Positions 55,855 to 64,000 of a stretch of 64,000 bases of DNA are shown here, in pieces. The position numbers and the translations under genes are program-made. The notes beneath the pieces are model-generated. The model did not search any database. It was not told the DNA's origin and saw nothing but the letters and a program-made list of their open reading frames with translations. The stretch is taken from contig NZ_CANNGO010000016.1 in assembly GCF_947504215.1 (NCBI RefSeq), positions 1 through 64,000 of the forward strand. The letters run 5' to 3'. Numbering within the stretch: the first letter of the stretch is position 1; each line of letters begins with the position of its first letter. The stretch is from an uncultured Ruegeria sp. (GTDB lineage Bacteria > Pseudomonadota > Alphaproteobacteria > Rhodobacterales > Rhodobacteraceae).

Positions 55855-56439
55855 CGCGAGCTTTCAGTTGTTCGGGTTCAGAACTGCTCTCCCCAACTAC
55901 AGGGTACGAACGGGTTTACGTCACGTGAGACATGACAAAATGTCGCAGGGCACGAGAGGTTCATGTTTGGAACCTTCGAACTGCGGCGCGTCGCGCTTAG
56001 GACGAGTGAACTTTATGTCCGACGGGTGATCGCTAGATTTATTCTGTTCCGGACGGCTTGGATGGATCAGGCTTATGTGTCAGAAACATATAGATATTTA
56101 GACCGTGATTGAAGCCATGTTCTTCGCGCGCTGCAATAGCTTGAAGCGCTTTGCATTGCGCATGTGTGTGTTTCTTTCCAGCACACTAGATGCAGTCTCG
56201 ATAGCTTTATGCAGTGGTCTCGTGAGGTGCTTTTCCACATCTCGTGTCGTCGAATGATGTGCCAGATTTTGCCGAAAAATAACCGATGACAACTCGGTTG
56301 ACTGATCAAAAGCCTATTAACGACAAAACTGCCCGGTTTTCATCCTCGAGTTCAATGAATCGGCACATTACCTTGCGAGCGTCACCCGAGTTCGTAAGCC
56401 TTGCTTAAACAATCTGGTTGGGGGCCGGGGGTGGCCGCA
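55855..56439. other. 585-bp AT-rich gap with no convincing gene
   Basis: Between the CsbD-like gene and the binding protein gene there is no strong gene. Two weak ORFs are present: plus 55963-56112 (49 codons, with GAGAGG before the ATG) and minus 56098-56292 (64 codons, TTG start, charged helical product). They overlap head to tail and neither has a known family. Much of 56,030-56,400 is more AT-rich than the neighbours. No terminator or tRNA is seen; it may be a decayed or integrated segment that replaced yej permease genes. Confidence 0.6.
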
Positions 56440-58254
56440 CTACTCCTCGTACCACCACACTTCGGGCATGTATTGCGGTCCGTCACCGTATATCGGCAGC
56501 GTGTCTGGGAATTTCAAAGTGCTGACATGGGCGATGCGCCCGATATCAAAGCTCCAGATTGGGATCACGTAGCGGCCCGCTGTCAGAACGCGGTCCAACG
56601 CCCGTGTGGCGGCCACGAAGTCCTCTCGTGACTCCGAGGCGAGCATGGCATCAATCATTCCGTCCACGGCCGGTGATGCGACGCCCATCAGGTTGCGTGT
56701 TCCTGGGGCGTCCGCATTCTCGCTACCCCAATACAGGCGCTGCTCGTTTCCTGGTGACAGGGACATCGCACGTCGGAATGGCGTGATATCAAAGTCCAGT
56801 TCGGCGGTGCGGCCGGTGTATTGCGCGTTGTCGACCTGTTCCGTCAGAACCTGAATGCCCAAGCGTTCAAGTGCGCGGGCATAGATTTCGACCGCAGTCG
56901 CCATATCGGTGTCGCCTTGTTGCAGCAACACTGTCATCTTGAATGCTTCACCGTTCTGGTTGCGTAGAACACCGTCCTGTATGGCCCAACCAGCCTCGGC
57001 CAACAGCTTTGTGGCTTTGCGTATGTTGGCCCGGTTTCGCGCCGATCCGTCCCCCGTAGGTGGGCCGTAGCCTTCCAACGTGCCGGGCAGCAGATCATCC
57101 GCGAAAGGCTGCAACAATTCTTCGACCCTGCCGGTTGCGGGGCCGGGTTGCATGGCCAAGTCCGAGCCGGAAAAGTAAGATGTGATGCGCGGCTGCGCGC
57201 TGCCGGTAATCGTGTCGTTGATGAACTCAAAATTGAAGGCCAGAGTCAGGGCTTCGCGCACACGCCAGTCATCAAACGGTGCTTTGCGGGTGTTCATGAC
57301 AAACCCGGTCATACCCGATGGTTTGCCATGGGAAATTTCCGTCTTGATCACATCCCCGCGCTGAACGCCCGGAAATCCGTATTGGTTGTCCCATTTATCT
57401 GCGTTGAATTCGCGTACTGCGGACAGTTCACCGGCTTTGAACGCTTCGAACAGAACGGTTGCGTCGCCATAGAACTCGATCCGCATTTCATCCAGATTCA
57501 TGGTGCCACGCCGGAATGGAATATCGGCCCCCCAATAGTCGGGGTTCCTGCGTAGGTTCACATAGCGACCGGCTTCGTAGCCATCGACAACATAGGGGCC
57601 GCTGCCGACCGGCACGTCTTGCAACTGACCGTCTGCGAAGTCTTTTCCGTCCCATTGCGACTTTTGCAGTATTGGGCGCAGACCTGCGATCAGCGCAAGT
57701 TCCCGATCAGGTTCGTTGAACGTGATACGAACCGAATGCGGGCCGGTTTGTTCGATGCTGTCGATCTTGCCCCACAACCCGCGATATCGCAGGTGACCTT
57801 CGGTGCCCAAGGTTTGATAAGACCAGATGACATCGTCGACCGTGACTGGGCTGCCGTCGGAGAACCGGGCCTCTTCCCGGAGGGTGAATTCAACCCAGGA
57901 TCGGTCTGGCGCCGTCTCAACTGATTCGGCTAACAGACCGTAAAGAGTGAAAGGTTCGTCCCAGGATCGGCCCATCAGGCTTTCATGGGTCCAAAATCGC
58001 AATTGCCACGGCGAGGTGCCTTTTTGCAAAAACGGGTTCAAACTGTTAAAGCCGCCGGTGTTTCCGAAAACTACCTTTCCACCTTTGGGCGCATCTGGAT
58101 TCGCGTAAGGCAGGGACACAAAATCCGGTGGTAGGGCCGGGTCACCATACATAGCTATGCCATGAGACGAATCTGCAAGGGCGAAAGACGACGCGAAAAT
58201 GCAGGCGATTCCCGCTGCGACGGGGCGAAGAGGGCGTAGAAAATCCGGGCTCAT
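56440..58254 (-). CDS. YejA-type ABC transporter substrate-binding protein (orphan)
   Basis: A 604-residue periplasmic binding protein of the oligopeptide/microcin C (SBP family 5) class. Signal peptide about residues 1-27, ending FALA. The body has GDPALPPDFVSLPYANPDAPKGG, FTLREEARFSDGSPVTVDDVIWSY, and RRAMSLSPGNEQRLYWGSENAD near the end. YejA usually begins yejABEF, but no permease or ATPase genes follow here, only an AT-rich gap. Its partners must be elsewhere or have been lost. Confidence 0.88.
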   Translation of the reverse strand: MSPDFLRPLRPVAAGIACIFASSFALADSSHGIAMYGDPALPPDFVSLPYANPDAPKGGKVVFGNTGGFNSLNPFLQKGTSPWQLRFWTHESLMGRSWDEPFTLYGLLAESVETAPDRSWVEFTLREEARFSDGSPVTVDDVIWSYQTLGTEGHLRYRGLWGKIDSIEQTGPHSVRITFNEPDRELALIAGLRPILQKSQWDGKDFADGQLQDVPVGSGPYVVDGYEAGRYVNLRRNPDYWGADIPFRRGTMNLDEMRIEFYGDATVLFEAFKAGELSAVREFNADKWDNQYGFPGVQRGDVIKTEISHGKPSGMTGFVMNTRKAPFDDWRVREALTLAFNFEFINDTITGSAQPRITSYFSGSDLAMQPGPATGRVEELLQPFADDLLPGTLEGYGPPTGDGSARNRANIRKATKLLAEAGWAIQDGVLRNQNGEAFKMTVLLQQGDTDMATAVEIYARALERLGIQVLTEQVDNAQYTGRTAELDFDITPFRRAMSLSPGNEQRLYWGSENADAPGTRNLMGVASPAVDGMIDAMLASESREDFVAATRALDRVLTAGRYVIPIWSFDIGRIAHVSTLKFPDTLPIYGDGPQYMPEVWWYEE

Positions 58255-58333
58255 TTTGGAAACAATCCTGCTCTGGCCTTATTTTGTTGGGATTAACCGT
58301 ACCGATGATTTTTCTTATTATCAAACTTTTAGC

Positions 58334-58362
58334 TTGGACGAAGGCGCAGAATTGCTTATAAA
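58334..58362 (+). promoter_or_regulatory. sigma70-type promoter of the sRNA candidate
   Basis: TTGGAC (58334-58339) and TATAAA (58357-58362) are separated by exactly 17 bp. Transcription would start near 58369, just before the hairpin and terminator of the sRNA candidate. Confidence 0.7.
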
Positions 58363-58368
58363 GGTCGC

Positions 58369-58444
58369 ACTGCTCGATAGGTTTCTTGCCTGTATGAAAC
58401 CTGCCTCAATAACTTAACGCCCGCTTCGTGCGGGCGTTTTTTTT
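58369..58444 (+). ncRNA. candidate small RNA with 5' hairpin and U8 terminator
   Basis: A predicted 76-nt transcript in the 298-bp gap between divergent yejA-like and bdhA genes. A 5' stem-loop (AGGTTTC 58379-58385 with GAAACCT 58396-58402, 10-base loop) is followed by an unpaired GCCTCAATAACTT linker. A terminator hairpin then follows (AACGCCCGC 58416-58424 with GCGGGCGTT 58430-58438, loop TTCGT), ending in eight T. A well-spaced promoter lies right upstream. No protein gene ends here on this strand, so the terminator has no other evident client. It fits an Hfq-type sRNA. Family unrecognised; it could instead be an attenuator leader of bdhA. Confidence 0.68.
58416..58444 (+). terminator. Rho-independent terminator of the sRNA candidate
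   Basis: A 9-bp stem with 5-base loop followed by a run of eight T (58437-58444). It is among the strongest intrinsic terminators in the window. Confidence 0.92.
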
Positions 58445-58498
58445 GGCGCTAAGGATTTTGCAGTCGCGGCGTTGATCCCGGATGTTTCCCCGTTTTCT

Positions 58499-58512
58499 TT
58501 GCAGGTGCAGCA
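58499..58512. promoter_or_regulatory. possible PhaR-like site upstream of bdhA
   Basis: TTGCAGGTGCAGCA is a TGC/GCA-rich near-palindrome 41 bp before the bdhA start. PhaR proteins of alphaproteobacteria bind TGC-rich palindromes and control polyhydroxybutyrate genes. This is a positional guess. Confidence 0.25.
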
Positions 58513-58552
58513 TGGCATTGTGCGCATAGTCAAATGCTGTGGGAGAACGCTC

Positions 58553-59326
58553 ATGACCCTGTCGGGCAAAACTGCAATCGTCACTGGATCGAATTCGGGG
58601 ATCGGGCTTGGCGTCGCGCGCGAACTGGCCAAGGCCGGGGCGGATGTTGTCCTGAACTCGTTCACGGATCGCGATGAAGACCATGCGCTGGCCGCCGAGA
58701 TCGCGGCGGAAACCAGCACCAATACGCGTTATATCAAAGCCGACATGTCCAAGGGCGACGAATGCCGGGCCCTGATTGAGACGGCCGGAGCTTGCGATAT
58801 TCTGGTGAACAATGCGGGTATTCAGCATGTCTCGCCGATTGATCAGTTCCCGGTCGACAAATGGGACGCGATTATTGCGATCAACATGAGTTCGACCTTT
58901 CACACAACTGCTGCTGCATTGCCGATGATGCGCAGCGCAGGTTGGGGCCGGATTGTGAATATTGCCTCGGCGCACGGGCTGACAGCGTCCCCGTTTAAGT
59001 CAGCTTATGTGGCGGCCAAACACGGGGTGGTCGGGATGACCAAATCCGTGGCGCTGGAAACCGCTCGGGAACCGATCACATGCAACGCGATCTGCCCTGG
59101 CTATGTTCTGACGCCTTTGGTCGAGGCCCAGATTCCGGACACGATGAAGGAATACAACATGAGCCGCGAAGACGTGATCAAGAACGTCATGCTCGAGCGG
59201 CAGCCTTCAAAAGAGTTTGCGACTGTTGAGCAACTCGGTGGGACAGCCATTTTCCTGTGCTCAGATGCGGCAGCACAAATCACCGGGACGACGATTTCGG
59301 TCGATGGCGGCTGGACCGCGCTTTAG
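58553..59326 (+). CDS. bdhA: 3-hydroxybutyrate dehydrogenase
   Basis: A 257-residue SDR enzyme. It oxidises (R)-3-hydroxybutyrate to acetoacetate in polyhydroxybutyrate breakdown. Motifs: TGSNSGIGLG (NAD binding), NNAGIQHV, and catalytic YVAAKHGVVGMTKSVALE. The family signature ITCNAICPGYVLTPLVE is present. ATG at 58553 with GGGAGA upstream is used rather than the in-frame 58472. It is followed by a patatin gene 51 bp later on the same strand. Confidence 0.93.
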   Translation: MTLSGKTAIVTGSNSGIGLGVARELAKAGADVVLNSFTDRDEDHALAAEIAAETSTNTRYIKADMSKGDECRALIETAGACDILVNNAGIQHVSPIDQFPVDKWDAIIAINMSSTFHTTAAALPMMRSAGWGRIVNIASAHGLTASPFKSAYVAAKHGVVGMTKSVALETAREPITCNAICPGYVLTPLVEAQIPDTMKEYNMSREDVIKNVMLERQPSKEFATVEQLGGTAIFLCSDAAAQITGTTISVDGGWTAL

Positions 59327-59377
59327 CGTCACCTGGGCGCTTATTCGCGCGTACTGAACAAAGGAAGGATCGATCAT

Positions 59378-60403
59378 TTGAAAAAGATCAATCTGGCATT
59401 GCAGGGCGGCGGAGCACATGGGGCGTTCACCTGGGGTGTCCTAGATCGCCTTCTGGACGAAGAAGACATCGAGGTTGCGGCCATCACCGGAACCTCTGCC
59501 GGGGCGCTGAACGGCGCGGCGTTTAAGGCCGGTATGGTGCATGCGGGCCGTGACGGCGCCCGCGAGCAACTAGATGGGCTGTGGAAGCGCATGGGCGCGA
59601 TTGGCGACATGCGCATGGCCAATTGGTTCCGCGGAATAGAGCCTGCGCAAATTGCACAAGCAATGGAATATTCAGTGCCGTATTCCATTGGGGATGCGTT
59701 GTCGCGCATGGTGTCGCCCTACGCCTATGGCCCGTTTTACAGCAACCCCTTGGAATCGGTAGTAGATCGGTTCAACTTCAGCGAAGTCTGCGCGGATCAG
59801 GGGCCAAGCCTGTTTGTATGTGCCACATGCGTGCGCAGCGGCAAGATCCGAATATTCACCGGGGACGAGATTTCAACGGATGCCATTCTGGCCTCAGCCT
59901 GTTTGCCCAGCCTGTTCAAAGCCGTTGAGATATATGATCCCGCAACCGACCGGGCCGAGGCCTATTGGGACGGCGGGTATACTGGCAATCCGGCGCTGTA
60001 CCCGTTGTTCAACAAAGCGTTTCCCGAAGATGTGGTGATCGTCAACATCAACCCGCTTGAGCGGGACGAGATACCGGTTACCCCGCAGCAGATCCAGAAC
60101 AGGATCAATGAGATCAGCTTTAACTCTTCACTGTTTCGCGAATTGCGGGCGATCAACTTTGTTCAGCGCCTGCTCGAGGATGGCAAGCTAAAACCGGGTG
60201 AGATGAGCCGTGTTCTGGTTCACATGATCGCTGACAACGAGCTGATGAACAGCTTGTCCGTGGCGACGAAAACAGTTCCAAATCCGGTGATCCTACACAA
60301 GCTGAAGAAAGCCGGGCGCGAGGCTGCAGATGGGTTTCTGTCTCGCCACAAGGACGATCTTGGTCAGAACAGTACGGTGGATTTACCCGCTATGTTCGGG
60401 TGA
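59378..60403 (+). CDS. patatin-like phospholipase
   Basis: A 341-residue hydrolase with a Ser-Asp dyad: oxyanion GGGAHGAF (about 10-17), nucleophile Ser40 in GTSAG, and Asp198 in DGG. The TTG start follows AAGGAAGG. It probably hydrolyses an ester; coupling to bdhA suggests polyhydroxybutyrate or lipid turnover, but a true depolymerase role is inferred from context only. The last 21 bases overlap the convergent DUF502 gene. Confidence 0.9.
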   Translation: MKKINLALQGGGAHGAFTWGVLDRLLDEEDIEVAAITGTSAGALNGAAFKAGMVHAGRDGAREQLDGLWKRMGAIGDMRMANWFRGIEPAQIAQAMEYSVPYSIGDALSRMVSPYAYGPFYSNPLESVVDRFNFSEVCADQGPSLFVCATCVRSGKIRIFTGDEISTDAILASACLPSLFKAVEIYDPATDRAEAYWDGGYTGNPALYPLFNKAFPEDVVIVNINPLERDEIPVTPQQIQNRINEISFNSSLFRELRAINFVQRLLEDGKLKPGEMSRVLVHMIADNELMNSLSVATKTVPNPVILHKLKKAGREAADGFLSRHKDDLGQNSTVDLPAMFG

Positions 60404-61081
60404 CTCTTCCGGCGGTTGCGTCGGATCCGCGCCGTTGGGATAGACCAGCCCAGCCGAAATCACCAATTTGGCTGCGTCTTCGATCGACATATCCAGCAAG
60501 ATCACATCTTCGGCAGGAAAGAAGAGCAGGAAACCTGATGTTGGGTTGGGTGTTGTCGGCACAAAGACACTCAGCAAATCGCCACCGGTTTCCGTCTTCT
60601 GACTAACTTCACCTTTGGCTGTTGTCGAGACAAACCCAATCGCCCAAATCCCGCGCCGTGGGTACTGGATAAGGCAGGCCTTCTCGAATGACCGCTCGGT
60701 TTGTGCAAACACCGTTTCCGAGATCTGCTTGATACCGGAATAGATGGATCGAACCACCGGCATCCGATTTACGACACGTTCACCAAAATGAATCAGTGAC
60801 CGCCCCAGAATGCCCTTGGCCACCCAACCAACAAGCACTGTGAAGATAAGAAAGAAAACGACGCCAACGCCGCGCAGGTTGATGCCGACATATTGCTCGG
60901 GTCGGAACTGGTGTGGGATCAGCGGCAACACAGCGCTGTCGATCCAGCCGACGACGGACCATATCAGCCAGATCGTCAGCCACACCGGCGCAATGACGAC
61001 GATGCCCGTTAGAAAAGACGCACGGAACCGTGAGAATAGGCCAGGGCGGCGTTGGGGTTCTTCGTCGAAAGGTGTGTTCAT
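60383..61081 (-). CDS. DUF502 family membrane protein
   Basis: A 232-residue protein with two membrane helices near the start (FLTGIVVIAPVWLTIWLIWSVVGW and INLRGVGVVFFLIFTVLVGWVA), then a soluble part (LIQYPRRGIWAIGFVS, FVPTTPNPTSGFLLFFPAEDVILLDMSIEDAAKLVISAGLV). This is the DUF502 pattern, function unknown. It is convergent with the patatin gene by a 21-base overlap. Confidence 0.9.
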   Translation of the reverse strand: MNTPFDEEPQRRPGLFSRFRASFLTGIVVIAPVWLTIWLIWSVVGWIDSAVLPLIPHQFRPEQYVGINLRGVGVVFFLIFTVLVGWVAKGILGRSLIHFGERVVNRMPVVRSIYSGIKQISETVFAQTERSFEKACLIQYPRRGIWAIGFVSTTAKGEVSQKTETGGDLLSVFVPTTPNPTSGFLLFFPAEDVILLDMSIEDAAKLVISAGLVYPNGADPTQPPEESPEHSG

Positions 61082-61145
61082 TGCGGTTCCGAGTGGTTTG
61101 CAGATTTAGGTAGGCAATCCGCAGCCTTAGTGCAATAGGTCAGAC

Positions 61146-62057
61146 TTACACGCCCTTCGCCAAAGCCTTGGCGATAGCGGCCGCCAGCCGGGCATTGTTG
61201 CGCACCAAAGCGATGTTTGCAGTCAAGGAGCGGCCTTCGGTTTTCTCGTAGATCCGCTGCAACAGGTAGGGCGTGACGGCCTTTCCGGTAATCCTGTGTG
61301 CGTCCGCATCAGCCTGAGCGGATGCAATGATCGGGGCTAATTCCTCGGCCGGAATTTGATCTGCGACCGGGATCGGGTTGGCGACCAACTGCCCGCCGGG
61401 CAGCCCAAGGGCGCGACGGGTGGCATGCGCCTGTGCGATGTCTTCTGCACTGTCCATGCGTAACGGGGCACTGTATGGCGATTTGGCGGACCAAAATGCT
61501 GGAAACGCGTCTTGACCGTGGGCAATGACTGGCACGCCCAATGTCTCCAGAACCTCTAGCGTTTTGGCAAGGTCAAGGATGGCTTTGGCGCCAGCAGCCA
61601 CCACCGTAACAGGGGTTTGTCCCAATTCGTGCAGGTCAGCGGAAATATCAAATGACGTCTCCGCGCCCTGATGCACCCCACCGATGCCGCCAGTGGCAAA
61701 TACCTCGATGCCTGCATAGTTGGCGGCAATCATAGTCGCCGCCACCGTGGTTGCGCCGGTGCCACCTGTAGACATGCAGGCCGCCATATCCGCGCGCGAA
61801 ATTTTTGCCACGCCTTGCGCCTGTCCAAGGGCCTTCAGTTCGTCTGCCTCAAGCCCCACATGCAGTTTGCCTTCGATCACCGCCATTGTGGCCGGAACAG
61901 CACCTGCATCACGGATGTCCTGTTCAACCTGTGCCGCGACTTCGATGTTCTGCGGGTAGGGCATGCCATGGGTTATGATGGTGCTTTCAAGCGCGACGAT
62001 GGGCTGGCCTGCCTCTTTGGCGGTGCGGACCTCGGCGGAGTATTGAATGTCGATCAC
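61146..62057 (-). CDS. psuG: pseudouridine-5'-phosphate glycosidase
   Basis: A 303-residue enzyme that splits pseudouridine 5'-phosphate to uracil and ribose 5-phosphate. Family motifs: ALESTIITHGMPYPQN, STGGTGATTVAATM, FATGGIGGVHQGAE and VVAAGAKAILDLAKTLEVLE with the catalytic Lys region. It overlaps psuK by four bases, so both steps are coupled. Confidence 0.93.
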   Translation of the reverse strand: MIDIQYSAEVRTAKEAGQPIVALESTIITHGMPYPQNIEVAAQVEQDIRDAGAVPATMAVIEGKLHVGLEADELKALGQAQGVAKISRADMAACMSTGGTGATTVAATMIAANYAGIEVFATGGIGGVHQGAETSFDISADLHELGQTPVTVVAAGAKAILDLAKTLEVLETLGVPVIAHGQDAFPAFWSAKSPYSAPLRMDSAEDIAQAHATRRALGLPGGQLVANPIPVADQIPAEELAPIIASAQADADAHRITGKAVTPYLLQRIYEKTEGRSLTANIALVRNNARLAAAIAKALAKGV

Positions 62058-62950
62058 AGTGGGGTTTCTCCGGAAACATAAGTTGCGGCTGCATGCAGAG
62101 CGCGTTTGAGAGCCGTGTCGTTGTCTGCGCCACTGGCTTCGGCAGCGATGTGGGCTGCCATGAAAGTATCGCCAGCTCCTGTCACACGCGTGACAAGGAC
62201 GGATGGCGGGGTTTGTGTCAGAACGCCCGCGGCGGTTCCCACAGAGGCTGAACTGCCGCCGTCAGTGACCAGCACGCGCAGCGCGCCACGGTCCAGCAAA
62301 CCTTTGGCAGCACTTTCGGAATCCTCGAATTCGCGCTGACACAGCAGGCCGGCCTCTTCCAGGTTCACGTAAAGCGTGGCGCGGGCGTGTTTAAGGAACG
62401 GTTGCAGACGCTCGGCCTTGCCGGGTGAAGCAGGCGCAACACGCAGATCGGCGCGGGCAAAGGCCGGGCTTTGCGCAATCTCTTCCAGCAAGTCCAGTGT
62501 CAGGTTGCCGTCCAGTGCGATTGGGCCCTGGAAAGGCGTGTTCTCGTACCCCAAGGGCCCGTGCATCAATGGACGCAGGATCTTGGCGCCAGCAGCTTCC
62601 AATGAATGCGCGTCGGCAATTGCGGCGATCAGACCATTGGCGCCTTCGACGGCCATATAGCGGTCGGTAGGAAGGTCTTGGGATCGATAGATTTGGTCCG
62701 TGACCATGCCAAGTCGAGCGCACGAACGAACCAACTCGTCGCCTTCCGGGTCCCGGCCAATGGCGGTCAACAATGTCGGGGTCATGCCAAACCGGACCAA
62801 TGTCATGGCGATGTTCATGGCCACGCCGCCGGGCAGGCGGGTAATCCGCCCAGGTACGTCTGATCCTTGCCGCATGGCGCTGGCGGATCGTCCGATTACG
62901 TCCCACAGGACCGAGCCGATACACAGGATTTCGCTGTTCTGAGTCATCAT
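62054..62950 (-). CDS. psuK: pseudouridine kinase (PfkB family)
   Basis: A 298-residue sugar-type kinase. It begins LCIGSVLWDVIG and has the PfkB signatures RLPGGVAMNIAM and VTGAGDTFMAAHIAAE (catalytic Asp). Next to psuG it should phosphorylate pseudouridine at the 5' position, giving a complete salvage pathway. The start is two ATGs in tandem at 62950/62947. Confidence 0.9.
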   Translation of the reverse strand: MMTQNSEILCIGSVLWDVIGRSASAMRQGSDVPGRITRLPGGVAMNIAMTLVRFGMTPTLLTAIGRDPEGDELVRSCARLGMVTDQIYRSQDLPTDRYMAVEGANGLIAAIADAHSLEAAGAKILRPLMHGPLGYENTPFQGPIALDGNLTLDLLEEIAQSPAFARADLRVAPASPGKAERLQPFLKHARATLYVNLEEAGLLCQREFEDSESAAKGLLDRGALRVLVTDGGSSASVGTAAGVLTQTPPSVLVTRVTGAGDTFMAAHIAAEASGADNDTALKRALHAAATYVSGETPL

Positions 62951-63118
62951 GCTGTCATGCCGCAGCCCTGATGCCCGTGCAAGTGCGAACGTCGCCGCCC
63001 TTCGAGAATCCCGGTGGAGACCCGCTTGCGCGGCGCTTTGGGCTTGCGATCATTTTGTTTCGGAAAGACACTCGGGCTAAATGTTTGATGATTTGATTTG
63101 TAGCCCGGAGCGTTTCTT

Positions 63119-64000
63119 ATGAGAGATGGTTTGATACCTGCCATCCTCTGCCATCTAAAAGTTCTGTTGTTGAGTTTTGTGACGGCGCTGACCCTGGCTC
63201 CAAGTTTTGTTTTCGCGCAATCTCCGGCACCGACTATTGTCGAGTTCTGGACCAAGTCAGACACCTTGTATCTGGATATCAGCCTGAATGCCGAAGCGTT
63301 TCTGGCCGGAGTTGATCCGCAAAGCGCGACCGGTTTTGACGACAACCGTCACTACGAGGATTTGCGCCAATTGGTGTCGTCCGAATTGGAGCCAAAGGTG
63401 AAAGCCTTTGCCAAACCGTGGATGCAGACCTTGCAGGTTGATATCGCAGGCCCGGTTGTTTTGTCGTACGAAGGCGTGAGTATCCCGGTTGTAGGGGATC
63501 CCCAAACGGTGCGGACTTCAAAGCTGTTGCTGACGGCGCCTCTGCCAGACGGCGCATCCGGTTTTCGACTGACTTGGCCTGATGGTAGCGGGTCAGCGGT
63601 TATCAAGCAGCAGCGTGTCTCGGCCCCGTATACCGGGTACCTGACAGGCGGCCAAATGACGCCAGTGATTCCGCTTCAGGGTGGCGCGGCCCTGACCACC
63701 GAACAAACCCTGCAGACATTCCTTCCGAAGGGTCTCTCTCAGGTTCTAACCAGCGGCCCCAAACCGATTTTGCTTGTGCTTACGCTGGTGTTTCTGTCGC
63801 TGAACTTGCGCCCGTTTTTGATGCAACTGCTGTTCTTCTCACTGGGTATCTTGCTTGGATTGAGTGCCGGAGCTTTCGACGCCGTGAGTATTTCTTCGAC
63901 AGCTGCATCGCAATCATTGGCATTTGCAATCGTTGGTCTGGCGGTATGGAACCTGATCTCTCGGCGGCTGCAGATCCTGCGTGTTATTGCCGTTTTTGCA
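63119..64000 (+). CDS. HupE/UreJ-like membrane protein, partial (cut by window end)
   Basis: An open frame of 294 residues to the window edge, with a GGAG ribosome site (63107-63110). The signal peptide ends near VFA (about residue 33). The middle is an exported beta-rich domain (about 35-220) and the end has membrane segments (ILLVLTLVFLSLNLRPFLM, LLFFSLGILLGLSAG, LAFAIVGLAVWNLI). This matches HupE/UreJ_2 layout, LPKGLSQVL-region included, but the His residues of classic nickel-handling HupE loops appear absent. Function is unknown; the true end lies outside the window. Confidence 0.65.
   Translation, partial: MRDGLIPAILCHLKVLLLSFVTALTLAPSFVFAQSPAPTIVEFWTKSDTLYLDISLNAEAFLAGVDPQSATGFDDNRHYEDLRQLVSSELEPKVKAFAKPWMQTLQVDIAGPVVLSYEGVSIPVVGDPQTVRTSKLLLTAPLPDGASGFRLTWPDGSGSAVIKQQRVSAPYTGYLTGGQMTPVIPLQGGAALTTEQTLQTFLPKGLSQVLTSGPKPILLVLTLVFLSLNLRPFLMQLLFFSLGILLGLSAGAFDAVSISSTAASQSLAFAIVGLAVWNLISRRLQILRVIAVFA

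Noticed and set aside
55963..56112. 49-codon plus-strand ORF with GAGAGG before ATG
   Set aside because: Length is within chance expectation, there is no recognisable fold, and it overlaps another weak ORF. It is recorded only as part of the gap description.
58394..58417. 7-codon ORF between the two sRNA hairpins, as a possible leader peptide
   Set aside because: It has no usable ribosome site and no codon run related to bdhA or amino-acid control.
62955..63053. 32-codon ORF ending just before psuK
   Set aside because: No ribosome site, Arg/Gly-rich product, and no conservation evidence available.
1..64000. tRNA genes, CRISPR arrays, transposases or integrases
   Set aside because: I looked for T-arm motifs, regular spaced repeats and recombinase motifs and found none that convinced me. 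A dedicated tRNA search was not possible here.

Overview
This 64 kb window looks like a core-genome segment of a marine alphaproteobacterium of the Rhodobacterales (Roseobacter group). The evidence is the nifR3(dusB)-ntrB-ntrC-ntrY-ntrX-(...)-trkA-trkH-hfq-hflX order, an IspDF fusion, a HemB without the zinc cysteine triad, NtrC and NtrX without the GAFTGA loop, a surE-pcm-lytM-tatABC cluster and radA-cvpA-purF synteny. I see no rRNA, tRNA, CRISPR array, prophage or insertion sequence. The genus cannot be fixed from sequence reading alone.

Layout. 0.2-3 kb: three accessory genes (a secreted heparin-lyase-like protein, a GFA-family protein, an orphan ABC ATPase). 3-10 kb: surE-pcm-NlpD-like lipoprotein, a WYL regulator operon with a likely operator, the tatABC translocase ended by a clear terminator, and an AAA-type ATPase. 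9.7-18.8 kb, nearly all minus strand: alr-mlaE-mlaF, an AT-rich membrane ORF, pqiA-like, radA, cvpA, a small ORF, purF, a small HR-domain-like protein and an SDR. One DnaJ-type zinc-finger gene lies on the plus strand inside this block. 19-25.7 kb: GNAT, then minus-strand dnaB, pyrE, amt, and the overlapping trio ispDF-pgpA-cinA.

25.8-40 kb, plus strand: nitrogen and redox two-component systems (dusB-ntrBC, ntrYX), an XRE regulator with an MFS transporter, the Trk potassium uptake pair, hfq and hflX. 40-45 kb, minus strand: an NTF2-like protein, a penicillin-acylase-family hydrolase, a Tat-exported SYLF protein and hemB. 45-55 kb: mfd, then minus-strand SH3-like, TPR, Bcr/CflA MFS, a DsbA-family oxidoreductase and an acyl-CoA ligase that is divergent from an XRE-cupin regulator. 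55.6-64 kb: a CsbD-like protein, an AT-rich 585 bp gap, an orphan YejA-type binding protein, a strong small-RNA candidate, bdhA with a patatin hydrolase (likely polyhydroxybutyrate turnover), DUF502, the pseudouridine catabolism pair psuK-psuG, and a HupE/UreJ-like membrane protein cut by the right edge.

Most interesting: (1) an unannotated sRNA-like unit at 58,369-58,444 with a 17-bp-spaced sigma70 promoter, a 5' hairpin and a GC-rich U8 terminator; (2) a 47-codon membrane ORF directly upstream of purF, too short for ordinary gene calling; (3) DnaA-box-like repeats and a palindrome ahead of dnaB; (4) four convergent gene pairs with interlocked 4-nt stop codons; (5) a catalytically degenerate NlpD-like LytM lipoprotein. 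Most of the rest is ordinary housekeeping sequence, and I found no clear new multigene system.
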